DNA of 64,000 bases, from positions 1,738,501-1,802,500 of the forward strand of contig NZ_JAYKZY010000002.1 in the NCBI RefSeq assembly GCF_035818615.1, written 5' to 3'. Numbering within the stretch: the first letter of the stretch is position 1; every line of letters begins with the position of its first letter. The position numbers and the translations under genes were made by a program. This document shows positions 1 to 8,195 of this stretch, piece after piece. The DNA is from Sphingobium sp. CR2-8 (GTDB taxonomy: Bacteria; Pseudomonadota; Alphaproteobacteria; Sphingomonadales; Sphingomonadaceae). Under the pieces are notes generated by a model. That model ran no database searches. It was not told where the DNA came from and saw nothing but the letters and a program-made list of their open reading frames with translations.

Positions 1-827
1 CCGGCGATACGGCCCAGGATGGTCGCGCCGCGCTTGGCGGCGGCATCGGCCGTCATCAGCACCAGCGCGGCGGCGCCGTCGTTGAGGCCGCTGGCGTTGG
101 CGGCAGTCACGGTGCCGTCCTTCTTGAAGGCGGGCTTCAATTTTTCCATCGCTTCGATGGTAGCGCCAGCGCGGATATGTTCGTCAGTGTCGACGATCGT
201 GTCGCCCTTGCGCCCCTTGACCGTGACAGGCACGATTTCGTCGGCAAAGCGGCCCGATGCGCGCGCGGCTTCGGCCTTGTTCTGGCTGGCGACGGCGAAG
301 ATATCCTGCGCTTCGCGCGTGATCTGGTACTTCTCCGCCAGATTTTCGGCGGTGATGCCCATATGATAATTGTTGAAGGCGTCGGTCAGACCGTCATGGA
401 TCATCGTGTCGATCAGGCTGACGCTACCCATCTTGCTGCCAGCGCGCAGATATTGGGCGTGGGGGGCGAGCGACATGCTTTCCTGGCCGCCCGCGACCAT
501 GATGCTGGCGTCACCGGCGCGGATCGCCTGCGCCGCGAGCGCGACGGCGCGCAGGCCCGAACCGCAGAGCTGGTTGAGGCCGATGGCGGTGCGTTCGACC
601 GGGATGCCGGCGTTGACGGCGGCCTGACGCGCGGGGTTCTGCCCCTGGCCTGCGGTGAGCACCTGGCCCAGGATCACTTCGTCCACTTCATCCGGGGCGA
701 CGCCGGCCTGCGCGAGCGCGGCGATGATCGCCTGGCGGCCCAGTTCATGCGCGGGAGTCGATCCAAAGGCGCCCATGAAGCTGCCGACGGCGGTGCGCTT
801 TGCGGCTGTAATGACGATGTCTGACAA
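1..827 (-). CDS. phaA: Acetyl-CoA acetyltransferase (thiolase), 3' end beyond window
   Basis: The frame reads without a stop to the left edge, so the C-terminal part is missing. The chosen start is TTG at 827, giving MSDIVITAAKRTAVGSFMG, the usual thiolase N-terminus; no ATG fits this alignment. The active-site cysteine that carries the acyl group is Cys88 in NQLCGSGLRAV. GGQESMS and the segment NNYHMGITAENLAEKY follow as in biosynthetic thiolases, as does NASGLNDGAAA near the edge. Thiolases of this type condense two acetyl-CoA to acetoacetyl-CoA, the first step of polyhydroxybutyrate synthesis. It lies 48 bp downstream of a PHA synthase-like gene on the same strand and close to phaR, which supports a PHA role. 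A degradative thiolase cannot be fully excluded without the C-terminus. Confidence 0.9.
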   Translation of the reverse strand, partial: MSDIVITAAKRTAVGSFMGAFGSTPAHELGRQAIIAALAQAGVAPDEVDEVILGQVLTAGQGQNPARQAAVNAGIPVERTAIGLNQLCGSGLRAVALAAQAIRAGDASIMVAGGQESMSLAPHAQYLRAGSKMGSVSLIDTMIHDGLTDAFNNYHMGITAENLAEKYQITREAQDIFAVASQNKAEAARASGRFADEIVPVTVKGRKGDTIVDTDEHIRAGATIEAMEKLKPAFKKDGTVTAANASGLNDGAAALVLMTADAAAKRGATILGRIA

Positions 828-875
828 AGGCGTGATCCTCGATTCCAGTGGTTGTTTTCGCAGGCGCACATAACA

Positions 876-1976
876 TCAACCGCCGTGGGTGGAAAGCCAA
901 AGGGACAAGGGTTCCCACAGCATAGAGCGGGCGCGGCCGCCCACGACCATGCCGACATGACCGAGCGAAAGGCTGCGTTCTTCGCGCAAGCGGGGGCCGG
1001 CGGCGGCAGGGACGATGCGGTCGCTGGACGACACGAAGGAGAGCGTCGGGCAGTCGAGCGCGGAGGGATCGACACGCCGTCCGTCGATGCGCCATCGGCC
1101 CGCCCCGCTGATATTGGCGGCATAGAAATCGTCGAACAGGTCGCGTCCGGCCGCATAGGTGAGCGGCGCGCCGCCATTGGCCCAATCCTCTACCGCCAGA
1201 AACGCGCGTTCGGCGTCCGACCCCGACGGAGCGTCGGCGAAGGCGGCATATTTGGCGATGGTGCGGGCGGGGTCCATAGCCCAGAAGCCCGATTGCAACA
1301 CCTCCATCGGGACGTAGCCGATCCGCTCGCACATCGCCTTCGCCCCCCGCCAAAGCCCCGCGATCCTGTCTCGGTCGGCAGCGGAAAAAGCGTCGAACCG
1401 CCAGGGGGCGGCGATGGTGGCGACGGCCGGAAAGTCGCGCAGCATCGCTGCACCCAGTGCCAGCGTCCCGCCCAGGCAATAGCCGACCAGGATCGGGGGG
1501 CGGGGAAGGGCGGCGATCAGCGGCAACAGTCTTTGCGTGACATGGCCGTCGAGGCCCAGCGCTGCGTCCTGCGGTGTCGGCGTGCCCCAGTCGACCAGAT
1601 AGGCGTCATGGCCTGCTGCAGCCATGTGGCGCAGCAAAGATCGGCTTTCGGACAGGTCCAGAACCTGCGGCGGATTGATGAGAGAGGGGATGAAAACGAC
1701 AGGAAAACGGTCGTTTTTCGTGCCATTTACTGCGCGATGTTGCAGCAAACGGGCGGCCCCTTCGCGCGCTACGCACGGCGCTTGCGGCGGGGCAGGCGGA
1801 CGTATGGCGTCTTGATATCTGCGCAGACCCAAGAAGGCGCGCTGCCGAAGATCCGGATCGGCCTCCGTTTCGCGCCATAAAATATTGAGGAAAAGGGGTA
1901 AAGGCCGCGGTCCATGTTGCGGTGCGACATTGCTCTGTGCTAATGCAACATGATCAGGTGTGGGAGAGGAATCCAT
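876..1976 (-). CDS. PHA synthase-like alpha/beta hydrolase (short PhaC type)
   Basis: A 366-residue protein with the PhaC-type lipase box GYCLGG, in which Cys167 replaces the usual serine, followed by an Asp in SSSDRIVP and a His in SLGHVGMV. These are the three residues expected of a polyhydroxyalkanoate polymerase. At about 366 residues it is as short as class III/IV PhaC and lacks the long N-terminal domain of class I enzymes. No phaE is visible. Upstream thiolase context on the same strand fits PHB synthesis. I chose ATG 1976 because conserved-looking sequence (QHGPRPLPLFL) begins only about 20 residues later; an earlier ATG at 2033 would run further into phaR. The start codon overlaps the opposed phaR start. 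It could also be a PHA depolymerase-like enzyme, but Cys in the box argues for a polymerase. Confidence 0.75.
   Translation of the reverse strand: MDSSPTPDHVALAQSNVAPQHGPRPLPLFLNILWRETEADPDLRQRAFLGLRRYQDAIRPPAPPQAPCVAREGAARLLQHRAVNGTKNDRFPVVFIPSLINPPQVLDLSESRSLLRHMAAAGHDAYLVDWGTPTPQDAALGLDGHVTQRLLPLIAALPRPPILVGYCLGGTLALGAAMLRDFPAVATIAAPWRFDAFSAADRDRIAGLWRGAKAMCERIGYVPMEVLQSGFWAMDPARTIAKYAAFADAPSGSDAERAFLAVEDWANGGAPLTYAAGRDLFDDFYAANISGAGRWRIDGRRVDPSALDCPTLSFVSSSDRIVPAAAGPRLREERSLSLGHVGMVVGGRARSMLWEPLSLWLSTHGG
1913..1952. promoter_or_regulatory. Inverted repeat upstream of phaR, candidate PhaR operator
   Basis: CATGTTGC (1913-1920) is repeated in inverse as GCAACATG (1945-1952), with 24 bases between. 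Inside it a smaller TGC-TAAT-GCA dyad sits at 1938-1947. It ends 22 bp before the phaR start. PhaR proteins are autoregulators that bind TGC/GCA-rich dyads, so an autoregulatory operator is a reasonable inference. The repeat lies within the first codons of the opposed PHA synthase-like gene. Confidence 0.45.
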
Positions 1977-2571
1977 GGCCAAGTCCAAGACCGTCAATGA
2001 ATCGGAACCGGTCGTCATCAAGAAGTACGCCAACAGGCGACTTTATAACACCGAAACTTCGAGCTACATCACGCTGGACCTTCTGTCGCAGATGACGCGC
2101 GAGGGGCGCGAGTTCGTCGTGGTCGATGCCAAGACTGGCGAGGATATCACCCATAATGTCCTGACGCAGATCATCATGGAAGAAGAACAGCGCGGCAAGA
2201 ATATGCTGCCCGTCAACTTCCTGCGCCAGCTGATCGCCATGTATGGCGATTCCATGCAGTCGATGGTGCCGCAATATCTGGAATTGTCGATGGATGCGTT
2301 CCGCAAGAACCAGCAGCAGTTCCAGGAAGCGATGAAGGGTGCGTTCGGCGGCGGGCCACTGGCCGATATCGCCAAACGTAACCTGGAGATGTTCGAAGCC
2401 GCCGCCAGCGCGTTCGGCAACGGCGTGCCAGGCATGCCCGGTATCCCCGGCATGACGCCGCCTGCTGCGCCCGCAGCACCCGCAGCATCGGACGGCAGCA
2501 AGGATGAAGAGATTAGCGACCTGAAAGCACAGCTGGCTGCGCTGAACGCCAAGATCGACAAGCTGACCTGA
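1975..2571 (+). CDS. phaR: Polyhydroxyalkanoate synthesis regulator PhaR
   Basis: A 198-residue protein. The N-terminal PHB accumulation regulatory domain is clear from VIKKYANRRLYNTETSSYIT through about residue 65 (ITHNVLTQIIMEEEQRG). A second conserved segment follows (PVNFLRQLIAMYGDSMQSMVPQYLE), then a Gly/Pro/Ala-rich linker at about 150-175 and a short C-terminal coiled coil (EEISDLKAQLAALNAKIDKL). PhaR binds PHA granules and DNA and represses phasin and its own gene until polymer is present. ATG 1975 is preceded by GGGAGAGG and was chosen over an upstream in-frame ATG at 1960. Its start codon shares bases with the divergent PHA synthase-like start. The next gene follows after 3 bp. Confidence 0.93.
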   Translation: MAKSKTVNESEPVVIKKYANRRLYNTETSSYITLDLLSQMTREGREFVVVDAKTGEDITHNVLTQIIMEEEQRGKNMLPVNFLRQLIAMYGDSMQSMVPQYLELSMDAFRKNQQQFQEAMKGAFGGGPLADIAKRNLEMFEAAASAFGNGVPGMPGIPGMTPPAAPAAPAASDGSKDEEISDLKAQLAALNAKIDKLT

Positions 2572-2574
2572 TCC

Positions 2575-2916
2575 ATGGCGAAGGCGGATCGGCTGGAGCG
2601 GCTCGACGTCCGCCGGGAAGAGGTGGAAACGGACTATCGCGATGCGCTGGTCGCGGCGCTGCGTGTCGCTGCCGCGGGGCGATGGGGCCTGTTCGATCAT
2701 CAGAAGGACAAGGCCGCACGTGCCCGGACGGCGCCCGTGATCGAGGCGCTGAGCGAACTGGCAGACGAGATCGACGCCATGCGCGATACGTTGGGGCTGG
2801 AGCCATTTGCCCTGCATCAAGAGTTCATGGCAGCGCGCGGTCCTGCCGCAGCCGATGCGGTGGGCGAACCAAAACAGGCGAAGGCATGGCTGGAACGATT
2901 GGGCGCTGACGACTGA
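2575..2916 (+). CDS. Conserved-looking hypothetical protein, 113 aa
   Basis: I do not recognise this protein. It starts 3 bp after phaR and is almost certainly co-transcribed with it. It is highly charged, with no signal peptide or membrane segment, and seems mainly helical: an Arg/Glu-rich start (ADRLERLDVRREEVETDYRDAL), a short motif GRWGLFDHQ at about 36-44, and a helix ELADEIDAMRDTLGL. The position suggests a role tied to PHA metabolism or merely shared transcription; nothing in the sequence shows a catalytic site. The G+C-rich codon use matches its neighbours, so it is likely a real gene. Confidence 0.65.
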   Translation: MAKADRLERLDVRREEVETDYRDALVAALRVAAAGRWGLFDHQKDKAARARTAPVIEALSELADEIDAMRDTLGLEPFALHQEFMAARGPAAADAVGEPKQAKAWLERLGADD

Positions 2917-3012
2917 CCATGTCGCCGCGCGGCAACAGGGGTCGACAGCCATGGCGGCTCTGGCCTATGGCGCGCCATTCTTCCTTCCCGATTTAGCCAA
3001 GGCTCGACCCAC

Positions 3013-4539
3013 GTGAAGCACGCCCTTAACGTCACCCGCGAACAGGATTTTTCCGCCTGGTATCAGGCCGTCATTTCGGAAGCCGACATGGCCGAGGAAA
3101 GCGGCGTACGCGGATGCATGGTCATCCGGCCATGGGGCTATGGCATCTGGGAGCGGATGCAGAAGCTGCTGGACGAGCAGATCAAGGCGACGGGCCATGA
3201 AAATTGCTACTTCCCGCTGTTCATCCCGCTCAGCTATTTCGAGAAGGAGGCCGAGCATGTCGACGGCTTCGCCAAGGAAATGGCGGTCGTCACCCATCAT
3301 CGGCTGATCCAGAAGGACGGCCGTCTGGTGCCCGATCCCGACGCGAAGCTGGAAGAGCCGCTGGTCGTGCGGCCTACGTCGGAAACGGTGATCGGCGCGG
3401 CGTTCAGCCGCTGGGTGCAGAGCTGGCGCGACCTGCCCGTCCTCATCAACCAATGGGCCAATGTCGTGCGCTGGGAAATGCGCACGCGCATGTTCCTGCG
3501 CACCGCCGAATTCCTGTGGCAGGAAGGGCATACCGCCCACGCCACCGTGGACGAGGCGATGGAAGAGACGCTCAAGATGCTGGAAGTCTATCGCGCGTTT
3601 GCGGAAGATTGCGTTGGCCTGCCGGTGGTGGCGGGCGAAAAGCCGGAGAATGAACGCTTCCCCGGTGCGGTCGCGACCTATTCGATCGAAGCGATGATGC
3701 AGGACGGCAAGGCGTTGCAGGCGGGCACGTCGCATTTCCTGGGCACGACCTTTTCTTCGGCGCAGGGCATCAAGTTCCAGAATGCCGAGGGTCAACAGGA
3801 ACTGGCGCAGACGACCAGCTGGGGCGTGTCGACCCGGATGATCGGCGGCCTGATCATGGTCCATGGCGACGATGACGGGCTGCGCGTGCCGCCGCGCGTC
3901 GCGCCTTATCAGATCGTCGTCGTGCCGATGCTGCGCGACAATGACGAGGATGGCGCGATCCTGGACTATTGCGGCGAACTGGTGGCGTCGCTCAACGCCT
4001 TGGACGTGTTCCGCGAGCCGGTGCGCGCGCTGCTCGACAAACGCCCGGCAAAGGCGGCGACCAAACGCTGGGGCTGGGTCAAGAAGGGCGCGCCGATCGT
4101 GATCGAAGTGGGCGGTCGCGATGTTGCGGGCGGCAATGTGTCGGTCATTCGCCGCGACCGTCTGTATCGCGAGGATGGCAAGCTCGACAGCCAGATCGTC
4201 GCGAAGGGCAATTTCGTGGCGGCGGCGATGGCGACGCTGGAAAGCATCCAGCAATCCCTGTTTGCCGATGCCAAGGCGCGGCTGGACGGCAGCATCGATC
4301 GTTCGATCGGCGACATCGACGCGCTCAAGGCCTATTTCAACGCGAGCGCCAAGCCGGGCTGGGCGTTGGTGCAGTGGGCCAAGCCGACCGGCGCGGAACT
4401 GGAAAAGGTCGTCGCCTGGCTCAAGGGCGAGAAGCTGACCCTGCGCAACGTGCCGCTGGATGCGGATGCGGCGGATGGCGTATGCATCTTCACCGGCGGG
4501 CAGGCGGTGGAACGGGTGTTGGTGGGGCGCAGCTACTAA
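3013..4539 (+). CDS. proS: Prolyl-tRNA synthetase, archaeal/eukaryotic-like (type 3) form
   Basis: A 508-residue class II synthetase that charges tRNA-Pro. Motif 1 region is GVRGCMVIRPWGYGIWERM, motif 2 is RWEMRTRMFLRTAEFLWQEG followed by HTAHAT, and a TSHFLGTTFS segment precedes motif 3 (GLIMVHGDDDGLRVPPRVAP). The FLWQEGHTAH form of motif 2, the absence of the large editing insertion found between motifs 2 and 3 of common bacterial ProRS, and the C-terminal tyrosine (GRSY) mark the archaeal/eukaryotic-like type. The start is GTG 3013, with a weak AAGG about 12 bases upstream. The gene stands alone between the phaR pair and a DUF1838 gene. Confidence 0.93.
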   Translation: MKHALNVTREQDFSAWYQAVISEADMAEESGVRGCMVIRPWGYGIWERMQKLLDEQIKATGHENCYFPLFIPLSYFEKEAEHVDGFAKEMAVVTHHRLIQKDGRLVPDPDAKLEEPLVVRPTSETVIGAAFSRWVQSWRDLPVLINQWANVVRWEMRTRMFLRTAEFLWQEGHTAHATVDEAMEETLKMLEVYRAFAEDCVGLPVVAGEKPENERFPGAVATYSIEAMMQDGKALQAGTSHFLGTTFSSAQGIKFQNAEGQQELAQTTSWGVSTRMIGGLIMVHGDDDGLRVPPRVAPYQIVVVPMLRDNDEDGAILDYCGELVASLNALDVFREPVRALLDKRPAKAATKRWGWVKKGAPIVIEVGGRDVAGGNVSVIRRDRLYREDGKLDSQIVAKGNFVAAAMATLESIQQSLFADAKARLDGSIDRSIGDIDALKAYFNASAKPGWALVQWAKPTGAELEKVVAWLKGEKLTLRNVPLDADAADGVCIFTGGQAVERVLVGRSY

Positions 4540-4629
4540 GCTTTCACCGCGCGTCGGATAGGTTGCGCATTGCCATAGGGCCGGTCCCGCTCTTTACCCA
4601 CGATGTGGGGGAAAGAGAGGGTGGAAACC

Positions 4630-5508
4630 ATGTCCGATGCACAGAATGACGACGAACCTGCCATGACGATGGGACGCCGCGGAGCGCTGACGCTGGGCCT
4701 TGGCGCGGCGGCCCTGGCGGCGCTGCCTGCCACCGCCGCAGTGGGCAAGCGTCAACTCGACCTGAATAGTGAGGAAGATCAGCGCCTCATCTATCGCAAG
4801 CTGCGCTATCGCACCGACAGTGGTTTGCTCTTTTCCTGGGTGAAGGGGCCGTATGTCGCGGTGATCGACGGCGACCTGATCCCGATGTACGCCATCAACC
4901 TGGGGGCGATCCAGCGCGTGACCCAGCGCCCCGATGGCGGGTTCGACCTTGTCGATCTGGAAATCAGCTTCCGTGTCGATGTGGATACGGGTGAGCCGAT
5001 GAAGCAGATGGTCAATCCGGTCACCAAGCAGACCATCGATGTCGTCACACGGCCGCAAGGACCAAACCGGATATCGGTGACGCGCAACAATGAAGTGCAG
5101 ATCTCCTCGCTGCCCAATGGTACGCGCTACGAACATAGCCACCCGCCGACCCGCGTCTTTGCCCTCAATGATGAAATCGTGCTGCGCGACCGGTCGCATT
5201 CCCGCGTGACGGCGCCCGACGGGTCCGTGTCGATGCTGAACGAGGTCAGCACATTGTCCGGACCGCGCGCGCTGGTTCTCGATCCGTCGGTCACGACGAT
5301 CAACGCGCGCCTTCAGGCGAACGATATGCGCAGTTGGCCCTCCTGGCTCAAGATGGACGACCGGGTCGGTCATCTGGCGCTGCTCGGCAATGGCGGCAAA
5401 GTCAGCCGGTTCGAGGATCTGCCAGCAGACTGGCGCGCCATGCTGGCGCAATATTACCCGGCCATCGCCGCCGATCCTGTCGGCGCGCTCGACCGCCCGG
5501 CGGCCTGA
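4630..5508 (+). CDS. DUF1838 family protein with Tat signal peptide
   Basis: A 292-residue protein that looks exported. A twin-arginine signal runs over about residues 14-36: GRRGALTLGLGAAALAALPA followed by an Ala-rich cleavage site. The mature part (LDLNSEEDQRLIYRKLRYRT onward) resembles DUF1838 proteins, whose function is unknown to me. It has no evident catalytic triad or metal motif; Trp, Tyr and Arg are frequent (LLFSWVKGPYVAVIDGD). ATG 4630 is preceded by GAGAGGGTGGAA, a good ribosome site; an upstream ATG at 4603 would add nine residues in front of the Tat signal. It stands alone, with a terminator after it. Confidence 0.78.
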   Translation: MSDAQNDDEPAMTMGRRGALTLGLGAAALAALPATAAVGKRQLDLNSEEDQRLIYRKLRYRTDSGLLFSWVKGPYVAVIDGDLIPMYAINLGAIQRVTQRPDGGFDLVDLEISFRVDVDTGEPMKQMVNPVTKQTIDVVTRPQGPNRISVTRNNEVQISSLPNGTRYEHSHPPTRVFALNDEIVLRDRSHSRVTAPDGSVSMLNEVSTLSGPRALVLDPSVTTINARLQANDMRSWPSWLKMDDRVGHLALLGNGGKVSRFEDLPADWRAMLAQYYPAIAADPVGALDRPAA

Positions 5509-5539
5509 AACTCTCCATCAGGTCGATGGTCGCGCGCCC

Positions 5540-5572
5540 ATGACGCTCCCCGGTCAAGGCGGGGAGCGTCAT
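5540..5572. terminator. Bidirectional stem-loop terminator between DUF1838 gene and hslU
   Basis: A perfect 13-bp stem (ATGACGCTCCCCG at 5540-5552 with its complement at 5560-5572) closes a 7-base loop. It lies between convergent genes, 31 bp after the DUF1838 stop and 4 bp before the hslU stop, so it may serve both. T-rich tails are weak. Confidence 0.7.
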
Positions 5573-5576
5573 TCAA

Positions 5577-6878
5577 TTACAGCACATATTTGCTGAGGTC
5601 GGTGTCGTGCGCGACGGCTGACAGCTGCTTTTCGACATAGGCGGCGTCGATAACCAGCGTTTCGCCGCGGCGGTCCTCCGCTTCGAAGCTCACATCCTCC
5701 AGCAGTTTTTCCATGACGGTCTGAAGGCGGCGGGCGCCGATATTCTCGATCTCGCTGTTCACGTCGGCGGCGATCTTCGCAACGGCGCGGATGCCTTCGG
5801 GCGTCAGGTCGATCGTCACTTCTTCAGTCGCCAGCAGCGCGCGATATTGCGCGACCAGGCTGGCCTTGGTGTCGGAGAGGATCGCGACGAAATCCTCCTC
5901 GGTCAGCGCTTTCAACTCCACCCGGATCGGCAGGCGGCCCTGCAATTCGGGTAGCAGGTCGCTCGGCTTGGCGACATGGAAGGCGCCCGACGCGATGAAG
6001 AGGATATGGTCGGTCTTGAGCGGGCCATATTTGGTCGAGACGGTCGTGCCTTCGATCAGGGGCAGCAGGTCGCGCTGCACGCCTTCGCGGCTGACGGAGC
6101 CGCCGCGCACGTCGCTGACCGCGATCTTGTCGATCTCATCCAGGAAGACGATGCCATTCTGTTCGGCGCTGGTGATGGCGACGCGGGCGACGTCGTCCTG
6201 GTCCAGGCGCTTGTCCTGCTCTTCCTCGACCAGCTTGTCCCATGCTTCGGCGACGCGCATCTTGCGGCGCTTCTTCTGTTGCTGGCCGAACGCCTTGGAC
6301 ATCATGTCGCTGATGTTGATCATGCCGACCTGACCGCCCATGCCGGGAATTTCCATTGGCATGGAGGGGCTGTCGGCGACCTCCACCTCGACCTCGACAT
6401 CGTTCATCTGGTCGTTTTCGATCTTCTGGCGGAAGGACAGGCGCGTGGCCTCGCTCGCTTCCTTGCCGGTGAGCGCGTCGAGCAAGCGGTTCATCGCGGC
6501 TTCGGAGGCCGCTTCGCGCACGGCTTCGCGGCGGCGGTCCTTTTCCAGGCGCACGGCTTCCTCGACCAGATCGCGCACGATCTGTTCGACGTCGCGACCG
6601 ACATAGCCGACTTCGGTGAACTTGGTGGCTTCGACCTTGACGAAGGGCGCGTCCGCCAGCTTGGCAAGGCGGCGGCTGATCTCCGTCTTGCCGCAGCCCG
6701 TCGGCCCGATCATCAGTATATTCTTGGGCGTCACCTCGTCGCGCAGGTCGGCGGGCAGGTGCTGGCGGCGCCAACGGTTGCGCAGCGCCACGGCGACGGC
6801 GCGCTTGGCGTCATGTTGGCCGATGATATGGGCGTCGAGCGCGGCCACGATGGCTTTGGGGGTCAGGTTGTCGTTCAT
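5577..6878 (-). CDS. hslU: ATP-dependent protease ATPase subunit HslU
   Basis: A 433-residue AAA+ unfoldase that forms a hexamer feeding substrates into HslV in the cytoplasm. Walker A is GPTGCGKTE, the pore loop is GYVGRD, Walker B is [11 protein letters not shown], and an acidic I-domain spans about residues 110-235 ([21 protein letters not shown]). The C-terminal sensor-2 region has [15 protein letters not shown], and the protein ends DLSKYVL, close to the usual HslU tail (LSRFIL) that docks into HslV. It lies 114 bp downstream of hslV on the same strand, so the two probably form one operon despite a palindromic repeat between them. Confidence 0.97.
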   Translation of the reverse strand: MNDNLTPKAIVAALDAHIIGQHDAKRAVAVALRNRWRRQHLPADLRDEVTPKNILMIGPTGCGKTEISRRLAKLADAPFVKVEATKFTEVGYVGRDVEQIVRDLVEEAVRLEKDRRREAVREAASEAAMNRLLDALTGKEASEATRLSFRQKIENDQMNDVEVEVEVADSPSMPMEIPGMGGQVGMINISDMMSKAFGQQQKKRRKMRVAEAWDKLVEEEQDKRLDQDDVARVAITSAEQNGIVFLDEIDKIAVSDVRGGSVSREGVQRDLLPLIEGTTVSTKYGPLKTDHILFIASGAFHVAKPSDLLPELQGRLPIRVELKALTEEDFVAILSDTKASLVAQYRALLATEEVTIDLTPEGIRAVAKIAADVNSEIENIGARRLQTVMEKLLEDVSFEAEDRRGETLVIDAAYVEKQLSAVAHDTDLSKYVL

Positions 6879-6892
6879 AAGGTTCCAAAAGT

Positions 6893-6989
6893 CCGTTCGC
6901 CCTGTTTTCGAGAGCCATAGGGCTCATGCCAATGTCGAAGGGCTATTCTTGAAGAAAGGAAGGGGCTTCGACAGGCTCAGCCCGAACGG
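6893..6989. repeat. REP-like dyad in the hslV-hslU gap
   Basis: CCGTTCG (6893-6899) is matched in inverse by CGAACGG (6983-6989), and the right half contains the phrase CTTCGACAGGCTCAGCCCGA. Similar phrases recur at 20748-20865. The element is between two co-directed genes and could stabilise or attenuate the hslVU transcript. Confidence 0.55.
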
Positions 6990-6992
6990 TTG

Positions 6993-7559
6993 TTAAGATG
7001 CAGAATCCAGCGTTTCGATCGTCAGCTGGTCGTTGGTGTAAACGCAGATGTCGGCGGCGACGCCCATCGCCTTGCGGGCGAGGGTTTCGGCGTCTTCCTC
7101 ATATTCCACCAGCGCACGGGCGGCGGCGAGGGCGTAGTTGCCGCCCGAACCGATCGCGGCCACGCCGCCAAGGGGTTCCAGCACATCGCCATTACCCGTC
7201 AGGATCAGGGTCACGTCCTTGTCCGCGACGATCATCATCGCTTCCAAGTTGCGGAGATATTTGTCGGTGCGCCAGTCCTTCGCCAGTTCCACTGCCGATC
7301 GCATCAGCTGACCATTGAAGCGTTCCAGCTTGGCCTCCAACCGTTCGAACAGGGTGAAGGCGTCGGCGGTGGCGCCCGCGAAACCGCCGATCACGCTGCC
7401 GTCATGCAGGCGGCGGACCTTGCGGGCATTGGGCTTCATGACCGTCTGGCCCATGGAAACCTGGCCGTCGCCGGCGACGACGACCTTTCCATTCTTGCGG
7501 ACGGACATGATGGTGGTGCCATGCCAGACCGGCATGGAGGCGCTGCGTTGGTCGTTCAT
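6993..7559 (-). CDS. hslV: ATP-dependent protease peptidase subunit HslV
   Basis: A 188-residue Ntn-hydrolase, the proteolytic partner of HslU. The nucleophile is the first threonine of [19 protein letters not shown]; it becomes N-terminal only after removal of a short propeptide ([14 protein letters not shown]). The rest follows the family: [39 protein letters not shown], and [23 protein letters not shown] 7559 was chosen because alphaproteobacterial HslV often has such a short leader ending in HG; an upstream ATG at 7610 would add 17 unrelated residues. It heads the hslV-hslU unit. Confidence 0.96.
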   Translation of the reverse strand: MNDQRSASMPVWHGTTIMSVRKNGKVVVAGDGQVSMGQTVMKPNARKVRRLHDGSVIGGFAGATADAFTLFERLEAKLERFNGQLMRSAVELAKDWRTDKYLRNLEAMMIVADKDVTLILTGNGDVLEPLGGVAAIGSGGNYALAAARALVEYEEDAETLARKAMGVAADICVYTNDQLTIETLDSAS

Positions 7560-7675
7560 GGCGCGGCATATGGGACGCCGTGTCGCGTGGTGCAAGTCGA
7601 TCCCGACCACAGGCCGAAACGTGTCATTCCCGGGACAATTTCTTTACAAATCGTTCAGGAACAAATGTCGATCAA

Positions 7676-7704
7676 TTGACATTGTGCAGCGCACAATCAA
7701 TGAT
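7676..7704 (+). promoter_or_regulatory. Sigma-70-like promoter with a palindromic operator in the spacer
   Basis: TTGACA (7676-7681) and AATGAT (7699-7704) are 17 bases apart. The spacer holds a perfect palindrome, ATTGTGC-AGC-GCACAAT (7681-7697). A dyad in this place is a classic repressor site. It also has the TGC-N3-GCA form reported for PhaR targets, though a TetR-like or other repressor is as likely. It would control the 62-residue gene starting at 7736. Confidence 0.55.
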
Positions 7705-7735
7705 CATACTCTCAATAAGAAAGCGAGAACGCACG

Positions 7736-7924
7736 ATGTCTCTCAAGGCCAGGGCACAGGAGAAAGTCGAACGCGCGGGGATTTCCAACTATACGTTCGA
7801 CCAGGACGTGCTGGTCATGTGCGGCGTGCGCTATACGATCGAATTCTGCGAATGCGGCGAACCGGAATGTGACGGCGTTCGCCTGAACAAGAATATATTG
7901 CCGATCGGCAACGTCCTTCAATAG
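7736..7924 (+). CDS. Small cytoplasmic protein with a CECGEPEC cysteine cluster, 62 aa
   Basis: I do not recognise this protein. It is 62 residues, soluble, and ends KNILPIGNVLQ. Its middle has VLVMCGVRYTIEFCECGEPE then CDGVRL: four cysteines, three of them in a C-x-C-x4-C cluster that could bind a metal. ATG 7736 is chosen because the sequence from MSLKARAQEKVERAG on has protein-like composition, while codons further upstream coincide with a promoter. The gene has its own promoter with a palindrome in the spacer, so it is probably regulated. It is convergent with the entericidin-like gene, 7 bp between them. Confidence 0.7.
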   Translation: MSLKARAQEKVERAGISNYTFDQDVLVMCGVRYTIEFCECGEPECDGVRLNKNILPIGNVLQ

Positions 7925-7931
7925 CGACGCG

Positions 7932-8060
7932 TCAGCGCATGGCGTCCTTGCCCGCGCGGCCGACCGATTCGATGTCGCGGCCCACGCCCTGCACCGTGTT
8001 GCAGGCGGCCAAAGCGGTCAGAAGCAGGCTGCCGATGACGAGAGCGATGGTTTGACGCAT
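7932..8060 (-). CDS. Entericidin-like small lipoprotein, 42 aa
   Basis: A 42-residue protein with a short signal (MRQTIALVIGSLLLTALAAC), a lipobox LAAC with Cys20 as the lipidation site, and a mature part CNTVQGVGRDIESVGRAGKD that matches the entericidin pattern (CNTxxGxGxDIxxxG). Entericidins are small membrane lipoproteins; in enterobacteria EcnA/EcnB form an antidote/toxin pair induced in stationary phase. Only one copy is visible here, with no partner. AGGAAAGGG precedes ATG 8060. The gene is easily missed because of its size. Confidence 0.85.
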   Translation of the reverse strand: MRQTIALVIGSLLLTALAACNTVQGVGRDIESVGRAGKDAMR

Positions 8061-8148
8061 GGGACATTCCCTTTCCTGTTCGATGCCCGTCTATAGCCAG
8101 CGACCCGATCGAGGAAAGAGGATTTTGCATCAAATCGACCGCCGGATG

Positions 8149-8177
8149 TTGACAGGCCGCGCCGCCGATGCCAATGG
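8149..8177 (+). promoter_or_regulatory. Possible tRNA-Val promoter
   Basis: A consensus TTGACA lies at 8149-8154. With 17 bases of spacing the -10 would be CAATGG (8172-8177), a poor match. A start near 8184 would be about 12 bases before the tRNA. Called from the -35 alone. Confidence 0.35.
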
Positions 8178-8195
8178 CCGCCTCCTCCTTACAGG

